Source: Smithellaceae bacterium
Lineage (GTDB): Bacteria > Desulfobacterota > Syntrophia > Syntrophales > Smithellaceae
Reading direction: 5' to 3'
NCBI GenBank assembly: GCA_028704195.1
Contig: JAQVLL010000015.1
Coordinates: 1 to 14,190 of the forward strand
DNA: 14,190 nucleotides
Position 1 is the stretch's first letter; each line of letters begins with the position of its first letter. Made by a program: the position numbers and the translations under genes. Shown here one piece after another: positions 1 through 6,466 of this stretch. Under the pieces are notes generated by a model. That model ran no database searches, was not told the origin of the DNA, and worked only from the letters and a program-made list of their open reading frames with translations.

Positions 1-82
1 GGCGAACCAGCTTTTTCCCCAGGAGGTCACGCGCGACTTCCAGGGTAGGGCGATTATAAAAATTTCTATTGAGTAAAATCAT
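1..82 (-). CDS. DNA-3-methyladenine glycosylase (Mpg/AAG family), 5' end only
   Basis: A minus-strand frame opens with ATG at 82-80 and runs off the left edge after 27 codons. It reads MILLNRNFYNRPTLEVARDL and continues LGKKLVR. The FYxRPTLEVARDLLGK segment is the well-known N-terminus of the Mpg/AAG-type 3-methyladenine DNA glycosylases, monofunctional base-excision repair enzymes that remove alkylated purines. Catalytic residues lie outside the window. No good Shine-Dalgarno is seen before the ATG, but the match begins within a few residues of it, so the start is likely right. The gene is divergent from the lipid operon and probably unrelated to it. It is too short to show up in an ORF scan; recognition rests on the motif alone. 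Confidence 0.8.
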   Translation of the reverse strand, partial: MILLNRNFYNRPTLEVARDLLGKKLVR

Positions 83-197
83 GAATATTATCTGATAAAA
101 TGTGATACAATTTCGACTTGACTTAGTCTGCTCTTCGTTTTAATAGCTCTGTACCATGATGTAGTATAATGTCAACTTCAACATGCAGAAAACTATT

Positions 198-231
198 TTT
201 TGCACAGCGAAGATCTGTTCACAGTGCAAAA
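198..231. repeat. Inverted repeat TTTTGCAC-N18-GTGCAAAA (possible operator)
   Basis: Perfect 8-base arms at 198-205 and 224-231 are separated by 18 bases. The dyad sits in the divergent intergenic region about 310 bases before the lipid operon and 115 bases before the glycosylase start. The arm-to-arm spacing of about two and a half helical turns could suit a dimeric regulator. Chance occurrence in AT-rich DNA is possible, and no regulator gene is in the window. Confidence 0.3.
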
Positions 232-424
232 CCGTTTACACGTCAAATGGGAACACAGTAAGTGGGTGTAGTGCTGTTTTTATTGTAAATGGTCAGAGGA
301 TTCAACCCTTTGCCGAATGTGCATGAATACCAATATCATGGCATGGATTGTGCTTTCACGCGGGTAGCTGCTTAAACGATAAATGCTTCGAGACCTTTGC
401 CTGAACTGCGGTTTATAGGATTTC

Positions 425-447
425 TGAACCCGGTCATTCGGGATTCA
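425..447 (+). other. Small hairpin in the operon leader region
   Basis: TGAACCCG at 425-432 can pair with CGGGATTCA at 439-447, with a one-base bulge and a six-base loop. There is no T-tract after it, so it is not a classical terminator. It lies about 90 bases before the first gene of the lipid operon and could be leader structure if transcription starts upstream. Confidence 0.25.
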
Positions 448-538
448 TGCTGTTAAAAGATCCACGCCGCATTTGGGGGATTTATTGGTAACGTTGCATT
501 GCTCGTACATTGTCAATAACAAATGATGAGGACTTGAT

Positions 539-1489
539 ATGACTGAGATAAAAGGCATAGTGGCCGTTTTCCCGGGACAGGGATCACAAAGACAGGGAAT
601 GGGGAAGGAATTCTACGATCAAATGTCCGTGTGTCGTCAAACCTACGAAGAGGCGTCCGATGCCGTGGGATTGGATATTGCTTCGATCTGTTTTAGTGAA
701 GATGACAGATTGAACCTGACCGAATACACTCAGCCCTGCATTTTGACAACCGAGGTGGCCATGATTCGGGGCCTTGCCGAAAAGTATGGGTTTCAGGGCG
801 GCTACTTCGGCGGGCATTCGCTGGGAGAATACACCGCTCTGGTCGCGGCAGGCGTTATCCCGTTTGCCGATACGGTACAGATTGTCCGGATGCGCGGCAA
901 GCTGATGCAGGACGCGGTTCCCGTGGGTGTCGGCTCAATGGCCGCCGTGATCTCCGAAGGCATTGATGTTCCCGCTTTGAAGAAGATGATCGAGGATTTA
1001 CCGGTTGACGTCGCTAATATCAACTCCGCCAACCAGGTGGTGATCAGCGGAGACGCCACTTCCTTGCCCGAAGTGGAGAATCGATGCAGTGATTTGTTTG
1101 CAGCTCCTAAAACGTTCAGATTTGTGAAACTTAACGTCAGCGCTCCTTTCCATAGTCGTTTTATGAAGAATATTGAGGAGCCTTTTACCGAAACCTTGAA
1201 AAATTTCAGCAAATCATTTGATGTCAGCAATGCTTCCCGAGTGACTTCCAACTATGCAGGTTTCTTTCATGCTTCAAGCGTTGATGCGGTCATCAACAAT
1301 CTGGTCAAACAGCTTTCCAACTCCGTCCTTTGGCGTGAAAATATGCAGATTCTGGCCCGGCACGCTTCGCGGATTTATGAAATTGGCCCCGGACGCCCAC
1401 TGCGGGATTTTTTCAGAACCATCGATGTGGCATGTGATTCCATCACGGGTCTTACCGCCGCAGAAAGAATCTTTGCCAGAGCTTCATGA
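539..1489 (+). CDS. Malonyl-CoA:ACP transacylase (FabD-like)
   Basis: This 316-residue protein is predicted to load malonyl units from CoA onto an acyl carrier protein, here most likely the one encoded at 6212. The whole FabD/acyltransferase fold is present. The N-terminal FPGQGSQ is at 11-17, the nucleophile elbow GHSLG at 92-96 (Ser94), the carboxylate-binding Arg at 119 (MRGK), NSANQVVISG at 162-171, and APFH with catalytic His205. A C-terminal EIGPGRPLRDF motif is at 281-291. A Leu after the active Ser and the PFH motif suit malonyl rather than methylmalonyl. Length is normal for FabD. GAGGA at 528-532 sits six bases before the ATG and supports this start. It is the first gene of the operon, 47 bases ahead of the acyl-CoA dehydrogenase-like gene. 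It may be a dedicated paralogue of the housekeeping FabD; this cannot be told from the window. Confidence 0.9.
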   Translation: MTEIKGIVAVFPGQGSQRQGMGKEFYDQMSVCRQTYEEASDAVGLDIASICFSEDDRLNLTEYTQPCILTTEVAMIRGLAEKYGFQGGYFGGHSLGEYTALVAAGVIPFADTVQIVRMRGKLMQDAVPVGVGSMAAVISEGIDVPALKKMIEDLPVDVANINSANQVVISGDATSLPEVENRCSDLFAAPKTFRFVKLNVSAPFHSRFMKNIEEPFTETLKNFSKSFDVSNASRVTSNYAGFFHASSVDAVINNLVKQLSNSVLWRENMQILARHASRIYEIGPGRPLRDFFRTIDVACDSITGLTAAERIFARAS

Positions 1490-1536
1490 ACATCCAGGCA
1501 ATATCTTAATTGAATCACAGGGTAGAAAGGCAGATT

Positions 1537-2736
1537 ATGGATTTAAATCTCAATGAAAATCAATTGATGTATGTTGAAACCGTGCGGAAGCTGGTTAAAA
1601 ATGAAATAACGCCCCACATTCTGGAGATGGAAAAGGCGCATCAATTTCCATGGCCGATCATCAATAAAGCATGGGAAATGGGCGTCGTCAATTTGTGCAT
1701 TCCGGAATCGGTCAAGGGGTTTGAGATCGATGTTTTTTCATCGGCGATGATCATTAAGGAAATATCCTACGGCGACACGGGCATTGCCACGTCCGCCATG
1801 TGCAACGATCTGGCCAACGTGGTCATCAGTCAGCATGGGACGGAGGAACAAAAGGAGCGGTTCCTGAGGCCTTTTGTTGAAAAGCCGATACTCGCTTCTT
1901 TCTGTCTCACCGAGCCGGGAGCCGGTTCCGATAATTTCATGATGACCAGCTTCATTGCCAAACGTGACGACGGAACCTATGTTTTAAACGGTTCCAAGTG
2001 TTTTATCACCAATGCGTCTTACGCGTCCCAGTTCACGGTGCTGTGCAAGACCGGAGCACCCACAAGTAACTTTATGGCGTGCGTGGTTGTTCCAGCCCCC
2101 CATTTGACCTCTGATGACCTTCCTGACGTGGGCGGCTCAACCCGGGAAATAGAACTCCCCACCGGAGGAAGAATTGTCATCGGAAAACCGGAGGACAAAC
2201 TGGGGCAGAGGTTGTCCAATACAGCCAGCGTCACCTTCGAGGATGTCATTATTCAGCCCGATCAGATTATCGGCAACCGGCGATTCGGCTTCAAGTACAT
2301 CATGGACGTGCTGGATTTTGCCCGTCCGATGGTTGCCGCCATTGGCCTGGGACTTGCCAAAAGGGCGCTGGATGTCACCATTGCCTACACCAGCGAGCGT
2401 AAGCAGTTCGGCCAGCGCATCTGCGACCTGCCGGTTGCCCGTGACATGATTGTCGCCATGTGGAAAAAAGTGGAGCTGGCGGAGCTTTCGCTCCTCAAAG
2501 CCGGATGCAAGATTCAGGAAAATGCGAAGGACGCAGGGATATACGCGTCGCTTGCCAAGAACACCTGCGCGGAGGCGGCCCTCTTTTGCGCCACCGAAGG
2601 ATTGCACCTGCACGGCGGCTATGGCTTTACCACGGAATACGAAATATCAAAGCTGGCGCGCGATTCTCATATTATCGACATTTATGAGGGCGTCCGCGAA
2701 GTACAGAACATGATTATTGGACGGGAGATTGTTTAA
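1537..2736 (+). CDS. Acyl-CoA (or acyl-ACP) dehydrogenase family flavoprotein
   Basis: This 399-residue FAD enzyme would oxidise a saturated acyl thioester to a 2-enoyl thioester, passing electrons to an electron-transfer flavoprotein. Visible family marks are CLTEPGAGSD at 123-132, the KLGQRLSNTASVTFEDV strand at 221-237, ERKQFGQRI at 287-295, HGGYGFTTEY at 359-368 and IYEG at 382-385. Glu384 occupies the catalytic-base position used by short- and medium-chain enzymes. A hydrophilic stretch at about 191-218 has no counterpart in typical medium-chain dehydrogenases. ATG 1537 is preferred over an upstream in-frame TTG at 1510 because GAAAGG lies seven bases before it and the fold begins at MDLN. 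Its place inside a type II synthase operon suggests an ACP-bound substrate or a pathway-specific acyl-CoA. It could install a double bond, or possibly act in the reductive direction; that is inference. Confidence 0.88.
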   Translation: MDLNLNENQLMYVETVRKLVKNEITPHILEMEKAHQFPWPIINKAWEMGVVNLCIPESVKGFEIDVFSSAMIIKEISYGDTGIATSAMCNDLANVVISQHGTEEQKERFLRPFVEKPILASFCLTEPGAGSDNFMMTSFIAKRDDGTYVLNGSKCFITNASYASQFTVLCKTGAPTSNFMACVVVPAPHLTSDDLPDVGGSTREIELPTGGRIVIGKPEDKLGQRLSNTASVTFEDVIIQPDQIIGNRRFGFKYIMDVLDFARPMVAAIGLGLAKRALDVTIAYTSERKQFGQRICDLPVARDMIVAMWKKVELAELSLLKAGCKIQENAKDAGIYASLAKNTCAEAALFCATEGLHLHGGYGFTTEYEISKLARDSHIIDIYEGVREVQNMIIGREIV

Positions 2737-2738
2737 AT

Positions 2739-3731
2739 ATGCTGTATCTTCACGCCATGGGGCATTTTAACCCGGAGAATATTATCTCCAATCAGTTTCT
2801 GGAAGATCTGGATATCGGCACCAGCAACGAATGGATTATCGAGCGAGTCGGTATCGCCAATCGCCGTACGGTTTTGCCTCTCGATTACATCAGGGAAACC
2901 AAAAATAAAGACTTTCGCGCTGCGTTTGAAGCACGTCTATATAAAAATTCTCAGATGGCTGCTGCGTCTGCCCGAAAGGCGCTCGCGCGTGCGAATCTGA
3001 AACCCGAAGATATCGGCATGGTGATTGCCGGCAGTTCGTCGCCGGACAATATAGCTCCCGCCGAATCATCCGCTGTTGCCGCGGAACTGGGCATCGAAGT
3101 GCCCTGCCTGGACATGAACTCTGCATGCAGTTCCTTCGGGATGCAGATGAATTATTTGTCCATCATGCAGCCGGAGGCCCTGCCTCCTTACGTTCTGGTT
3201 GTTGATTCCGAAACACTCACGAAGTCGGTGGATTATTCCAATCGCTCCATCGCCGTTTTGTTTGGCGACGGCAGCACAGCCGCGATTGTCTCGACCCGGA
3301 TTCCTTCGCGTGCCGCGTTTGTGAGCAGCACGTTTGGTTCCCGTCCTTCTGCCTGGGAAAAAGTCGGCATCGACTGGAGCTGGCGTTTTGACCAGGATGG
3401 CAACGCCGTCCAGGGGTTTGCCATCCGCAAGACCACCGAAGGTGTCCGCGAGCTTAAAAATGCTTACGCTGACAGTGCAGGAAGATTCATATTTATCGGT
3501 CATCAGGCCAATCTCAGCATGCTGACAACGGTTTGCGAACGCACGGATATTGCGCCTGAAAATCACTGGTACGGGGTTGACCAGTTCGGCAATACCGGAT
3601 GCTGCGGTGCGCCCGCGGTGCTTTCCGCACACTGGGACGAAATTCAGTCCGGTGACTGTGTGGCGATGTCGATTGTCGGAGCGGGGCTTTCCTGGGCGCA
3701 TCTGATGCTGACAATAGGGGATGAACCATAA
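2739..3731 (+). CDS. 3-oxoacyl-ACP synthase III (KAS III, FabH-like)
   Basis: This 330-residue thiolase-fold condensing enzyme is predicted to start chains by joining an acyl-CoA primer to malonyl-ACP. The Cys-His-Asn triad is complete: Cys130 in MNSACSSF, His255 in GHQAN and Asn285 in FGNTGCCGAP. The segment EWIIERVGIANR at 31-42 matches the N-terminal FabH signature with its WI..R.GI core. FGDGSTAAI at 175-183 and a C-terminal SIVGAGLSW at 311-319 also fit. It follows the dehydrogenase gene after two bases and shares one base with the ketoreductase gene (TAATG). The start has only a distant GGGAG, so translation is probably coupled to the gene before. FabH relatives also include acyl-transferring and alkylquinolone-type enzymes, so the primer cannot be predicted. 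Confidence 0.88.
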   Translation: MLYLHAMGHFNPENIISNQFLEDLDIGTSNEWIIERVGIANRRTVLPLDYIRETKNKDFRAAFEARLYKNSQMAAASARKALARANLKPEDIGMVIAGSSSPDNIAPAESSAVAAELGIEVPCLDMNSACSSFGMQMNYLSIMQPEALPPYVLVVDSETLTKSVDYSNRSIAVLFGDGSTAAIVSTRIPSRAAFVSSTFGSRPSAWEKVGIDWSWRFDQDGNAVQGFAIRKTTEGVRELKNAYADSAGRFIFIGHQANLSMLTTVCERTDIAPENHWYGVDQFGNTGCCGAPAVLSAHWDEIQSGDCVAMSIVGAGLSWAHLMLTIGDEP

Positions 3732-4456
3732 TGGACAAACCGGTTGCATTGATCACAGGAGGCGCCACGGGCATCGGAGCCGCCTGCGTGCGTGCCTTGG
3801 CTGCGGAAGGCTTTCGGGTCGGCATTCATTACCGGAGCAGCGGGGAAAAGGCGCAGGCTTTGCTTGCCGAAATCAAAGACGGTTTTTTGGTTGGGGCGGA
3901 TCTGGCAAATACGGAGCAGATTGACGCGATGATCGATAAATTAAAAGAACTGGCCGGTCGCGTGGATGTTTTGGTCAACAACGCCGGCCAGTCGTTCAAC
4001 GCGGATATTTTATCGATGAAGATGGAGCAGTTCGACGAACAGCGAGCGCTGGCGCGCGGTGCCTGGTATCTGACCAAAAGAATTCTGCGTCAGTTCATGG
4101 TTCGAAAATCTGCCGGACGTATTATTAACATCTCCAGCGTGGTCGGCCACACGGGCAATGCGGGTCAGATTCCCTACACCATGGAAAAAGCCGCTCTTGA
4201 CGCTTTTACCCGCTCACTCGCACGGGAGATGGCCGGCCGCAATATTCTGGTCAATTCAGTTGCACCCGGTTTTATTGAAACGGACATGACCTCCGGACTG
4301 CCGGCTGACGTGAAAAAAAAAATGATGGCGGGAATTCCTCTGGGTCGTATCGGGAAACCGGAAGAAATCGCCGAGGTGGTCGCCTTTCTGGCTTTGAAGG
4401 GCACCTACATCAATGGTTCGGTGATTCACGTCAACGGAGGCCTTTATGGAGGCTGA
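3731..4456 (+). CDS. 3-oxoacyl-ACP reductase-like SDR (FabG-like), catalytic Asn missing
   Basis: This 241-residue short-chain dehydrogenase is predicted to reduce the 3-oxo group after each condensation with NAD(P)H. It has the Rossmann motif TGGATGIG at 9-16, a Tyr-Arg pair after beta-2 (HYRS, 33-36) that favours NADPH, and NNAGQ at 83-87. Catalytic Ser136 (INISSVVG), Tyr149 and Lys153 (YTMEK) are present, and the FabG-like NSVAPGFIETDMT runs 175-187. The Asn of the SDR tetrad, normally in an N-L motif of helix alpha-4, is absent. The corresponding stretch reads RALARGAWYL (105-114), with Leu107 or Ala108 at that place and apparently one residue fewer. It overlaps the dehydratase gene by 11 bases. 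It is otherwise a close FabG relative. Confidence 0.88.
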   Translation: MDKPVALITGGATGIGAACVRALAAEGFRVGIHYRSSGEKAQALLAEIKDGFLVGADLANTEQIDAMIDKLKELAGRVDVLVNNAGQSFNADILSMKMEQFDEQRALARGAWYLTKRILRQFMVRKSAGRIINISSVVGHTGNAGQIPYTMEKAALDAFTRSLAREMAGRNILVNSVAPGFIETDMTSGLPADVKKKMMAGIPLGRIGKPEEIAEVVAFLALKGTYINGSVIHVNGGLYGG

Positions 4457-4916
4457 TGACAGCATCATACAGGAAGTCCTGGCGCTGGTGCCGCAGCAGA
4501 AGCCGTTTCGCTTTATTGATGAGATTCTGATCCTCAACGAGCAGGAAATTGTCGGGGCGTACCGTTTTCGAGAAGATGAGTTTTTCTATCCGGGACATTT
4601 TCCCGGGCGGCCGATCACACCGGGTGTGATTCTGATCGAGTCAATGGCTCAGGTCGGTGTGGTGGCTTACGGGTTGTATCTTCTGGCGTGTCAGAGCAAT
4701 GTCCGGCCCGCAGCAATGAAGAGCCCGCTGAGTCTCTTTTCCCTGGCCGAAGATGTCGAATTCAGGGGTATTGTGCTGCCGGGTGAGCGGGTGATCGTGA
4801 GAGGGGAAAAAATTTATATGCGAAAAGGCGCATTGAAAGTGAGCGTCAGCATGGAACGGGAAACCGGTGAAGTGGTTTGTACGGGAAAATTGGCCGGGAT
4901 GGGAGTCGAACTATGA
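4446..4916 (+). CDS. 3-hydroxyacyl-ACP dehydratase (FabZ/FabA-like hotdog fold)
   Basis: This 156-residue single-hotdog protein is predicted to remove water from 3-hydroxyacyl-ACP. The catalytic pair is clear: His51 in FYPGHFPGRPITPGV and Glu65 in LIESMAQ. An early PFRFIDEI at 20-27 matches the FabZ start (PhRFLLvD in type). Length is near that of FabZ, without the extra segments of FabA, so isomerase activity is not indicated. The ATG at 4446 lies within the last codons of the reductase gene and has GGAGG at 4436-4440, five bases upstream. Its stop overlaps the next start as ATGA (4913-4916), a sign of translational coupling. Similar dehydratases occur in aryl polyene and other specialised type II systems, so the homology alone does not mark it as housekeeping. 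Confidence 0.88.
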   Translation: MEADDSIIQEVLALVPQQKPFRFIDEILILNEQEIVGAYRFREDEFFYPGHFPGRPITPGVILIESMAQVGVVAYGLYLLACQSNVRPAAMKSPLSLFSLAEDVEFRGIVLPGERVIVRGEKIYMRKGALKVSVSMERETGEVVCTGKLAGMGVEL

Positions 4917-6193
4917 ATAAAAGGGTGGTTATTACAGGAATGGGCGTTGCTGCGCCGAATGCGCATGGTCTGGATAATTTTGAAAAGGCGTTGCGTGAAG
5001 GTCTCTCCGGCATCCGTTTTCAGCCGCTGCTGGCTGATTTGAAATTTGGTTGTCAGATTGCCGCTGTTCCGGAAAATTTTGAAGTGATCCGTAAAAGTTA
5101 TTTTGATCGCGAAAAGCTGATGTCAATCAATGACAATATCGGCTACGCGTCAGTATCGGCTGTGGATGCATGGACGGACGCGGGTTTTAGCGTGCCCGAC
5201 ACGGATGATGATACCGTGGACTGGGATACGGGAGTCATCGCGGGTTCCGGTATCGGCGGAATGGATACGATTGCGCTGAGTGTTGTGCCCATGATTAATG
5301 AAGGCCGGGTCAGACGACTGGGCAGTCGCGTTGTGGAACAGGTGATGAACAGCGGCACCAGCGCCCGCATTGGGGGATTGATCGGGGCTGGCAATAAAGT
5401 GACCTCCAATTCCTCGGCATGCAGCACAGGCAACGAGGCTGTTATCGACGCCTTCTGGAGAATAAGAACAGGCCTTGCCAAGCGTATGATCGCGGGAGGA
5501 TCGGAAGGTGCTACGCCTTATATCTGGGGCGGTTTTGATGCCATGCGTGTGATCTGCCGGAAGTTCAATGAAAATCCCGCGGCTGGTTCACGGCCCATGT
5601 CGGCTACAGCCTGTGGTTTTGTCCCGGGTGCCGGAGGCGCCATGTTGCTTCTGGAAGATCTCGAGACGGCACTGGCCAGAGGGGCGAGAATATATGCTGA
5701 AGTTGCCGGGGGTGCCGTGAACAGCGGTGGCCAGAGGATGGGCGGCTCCATGACGGCTCCCAACCCTGAAGGTGTGAAACGATGCATCCGAGCGGCAGTG
5801 GCAGATGCCGGCATTGATCTGGCACAGGTTGACGCCATCAACGGTCACTTAACGGCGACATACGCTGACCCCATGGAAGTCAAAAATTGGGCGGAAGCAT
5901 TGGAAAGAACGCCGGACAGCTTCCCGTATATTAATTCGACAAAGTCTATGATCGGGCATTGTCTAGGCGCCGCCGGGGCCATCGAATGCGTGGCGTCCGT
6001 GCTGCAGGTTTATCGGGGGTTTTTGCACCCTTCCATCAATTGTGAAGACGTGCACCCGGATATTGTGCCATACGCGTCAAAGATTCCTCAATCCTGCATG
6101 GAATTCCCTGAATTGAAACACCTGGCCAAGGCCGGTTTCGGTTTCGGAGATGTAAATAGTTGTCTCATATTTAAAAAATGGGAAGAAAAATAA
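4913..6193 (+). CDS. 3-oxoacyl-ACP synthase II (KAS II, FabF-like), variant motif
   Basis: This 426-residue condensing enzyme is predicted to elongate the ACP-bound chain with malonyl-ACP. It begins with the typical VVITGMGVAAP (5-15). It has the nucleophile Cys170 in NSSACSTGNEA, first His312 in NGHLTATYADP, Lys344 and second His349 in STKSMIGHCLGAAG, and the C-terminal GFGFGDVNSCLI (408-419), a variant of the usual GFGG-NA. In ordinary FabF the first-His motif is N-A-H-G-T-S-T; here the Gly is Leu and the Ser is Ala, a divergent subfamily trait. I chose ATG 4913 over longer upstream frames because it makes the family N-terminus, has GGGAG at 4901-4905 and overlaps the previous stop as ATGA. 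No chain-length-factor partner lacking Cys is seen, so it is not a KS-alpha/KS-beta aromatic system. Confidence 0.9.
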   Translation: MNKRVVITGMGVAAPNAHGLDNFEKALREGLSGIRFQPLLADLKFGCQIAAVPENFEVIRKSYFDREKLMSINDNIGYASVSAVDAWTDAGFSVPDTDDDTVDWDTGVIAGSGIGGMDTIALSVVPMINEGRVRRLGSRVVEQVMNSGTSARIGGLIGAGNKVTSNSSACSTGNEAVIDAFWRIRTGLAKRMIAGGSEGATPYIWGGFDAMRVICRKFNENPAAGSRPMSATACGFVPGAGGAMLLLEDLETALARGARIYAEVAGGAVNSGGQRMGGSMTAPNPEGVKRCIRAAVADAGIDLAQVDAINGHLTATYADPMEVKNWAEALERTPDSFPYINSTKSMIGHCLGAAGAIECVASVLQVYRGFLHPSINCEDVHPDIVPYASKIPQSCMEFPELKHLAKAGFGFGDVNSCLIFKKWEEK

Positions 6194-6211
6194 CAATAAG
6201 GAGCTGATATC

Positions 6212-6460
6212 ATGGATGATAAGAAAATTTTTGAAGAGATGGTGAATATTTTAAAAGTGTACACAAAAGATCAGGCGCTTCTGGAGAAAGCGACCCTCGA
6301 TACGCACATCCTGAATGATTTAAAAGTCAACTCTGCGCGCCTGGTTGATGTGATCATCAAGTGTGAAGACGTTTTCGGCATTACCGTTGAAGATGACGAG
6401 GCGGATAAGATCCGTACCATCGGCGATGCCGTGAAGATCATAAAACAAAAACTCGGGTAA
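6212..6460 (+). CDS. Acyl carrier protein, divergent attachment motif
   Basis: This small acidic 82-residue protein carries the growing chain on a phosphopantetheine arm. The attachment Ser is Ser41 in DLKVNSARLVDVI, where classical AcpP has a D-S-L core; here it is N-S-A. Helix II continues into KCEDVFGITVEDDEADKI (50-67), matching the E-x-x-FGI-x-I-x-D-x-x-x region of ACPs, followed by a short helix IGDAVKII. AAGGAG at 6198-6203 lies eight bases before the ATG. It sits between the KAS II and acyltransferase genes, and a phosphopantetheinyl transferase closes the operon, which suggests a dedicated carrier and its own activating enzyme. It could not be a stand-alone peptidyl carrier in this setting. 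Confidence 0.9.
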   Translation: MDDKKIFEEMVNILKVYTKDQALLEKATLDTHILNDLKVNSARLVDVIIKCEDVFGITVEDDEADKIRTIGDAVKIIKQKLG

Positions 6461-6466
6461 AATAAT

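Larger units (their letters stand above)
83..538. other. Divergent AT-rich intergenic region
   Basis: These 456 bases lie between the glycosylase start (reading left) and the malonyl transferase start (reading right). No credible coding frame is seen on either strand, and the base composition is clearly more AT-rich than the flanking genes. The region holds a TATAAT hexamer at 165-170 without a convincing -35, and TTGACT at 118-123 with a weak TAATAG 17 bases on. It also holds an 8-base inverted repeat (198-231) and a small hairpin (425-447). It presumably carries promoters for both flanking genes, but neither can be placed with confidence. Confidence 0.6.

Noticed and set aside
1510..1536. 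Upstream TTG start for the acyl-CoA dehydrogenase
   Set aside because: ATG 1537 has a well-spaced GAAAGG and matches the family N-terminus; the extra nine residues would contain the ribosome site.
3066..3749. Long open frame of 227 codons on the minus strand opposite the KAS III gene
   Set aside because: It is antisense to a gene with a complete catalytic triad, shows no recognisable domain and is Arg/His-rich in the way shadow frames are.
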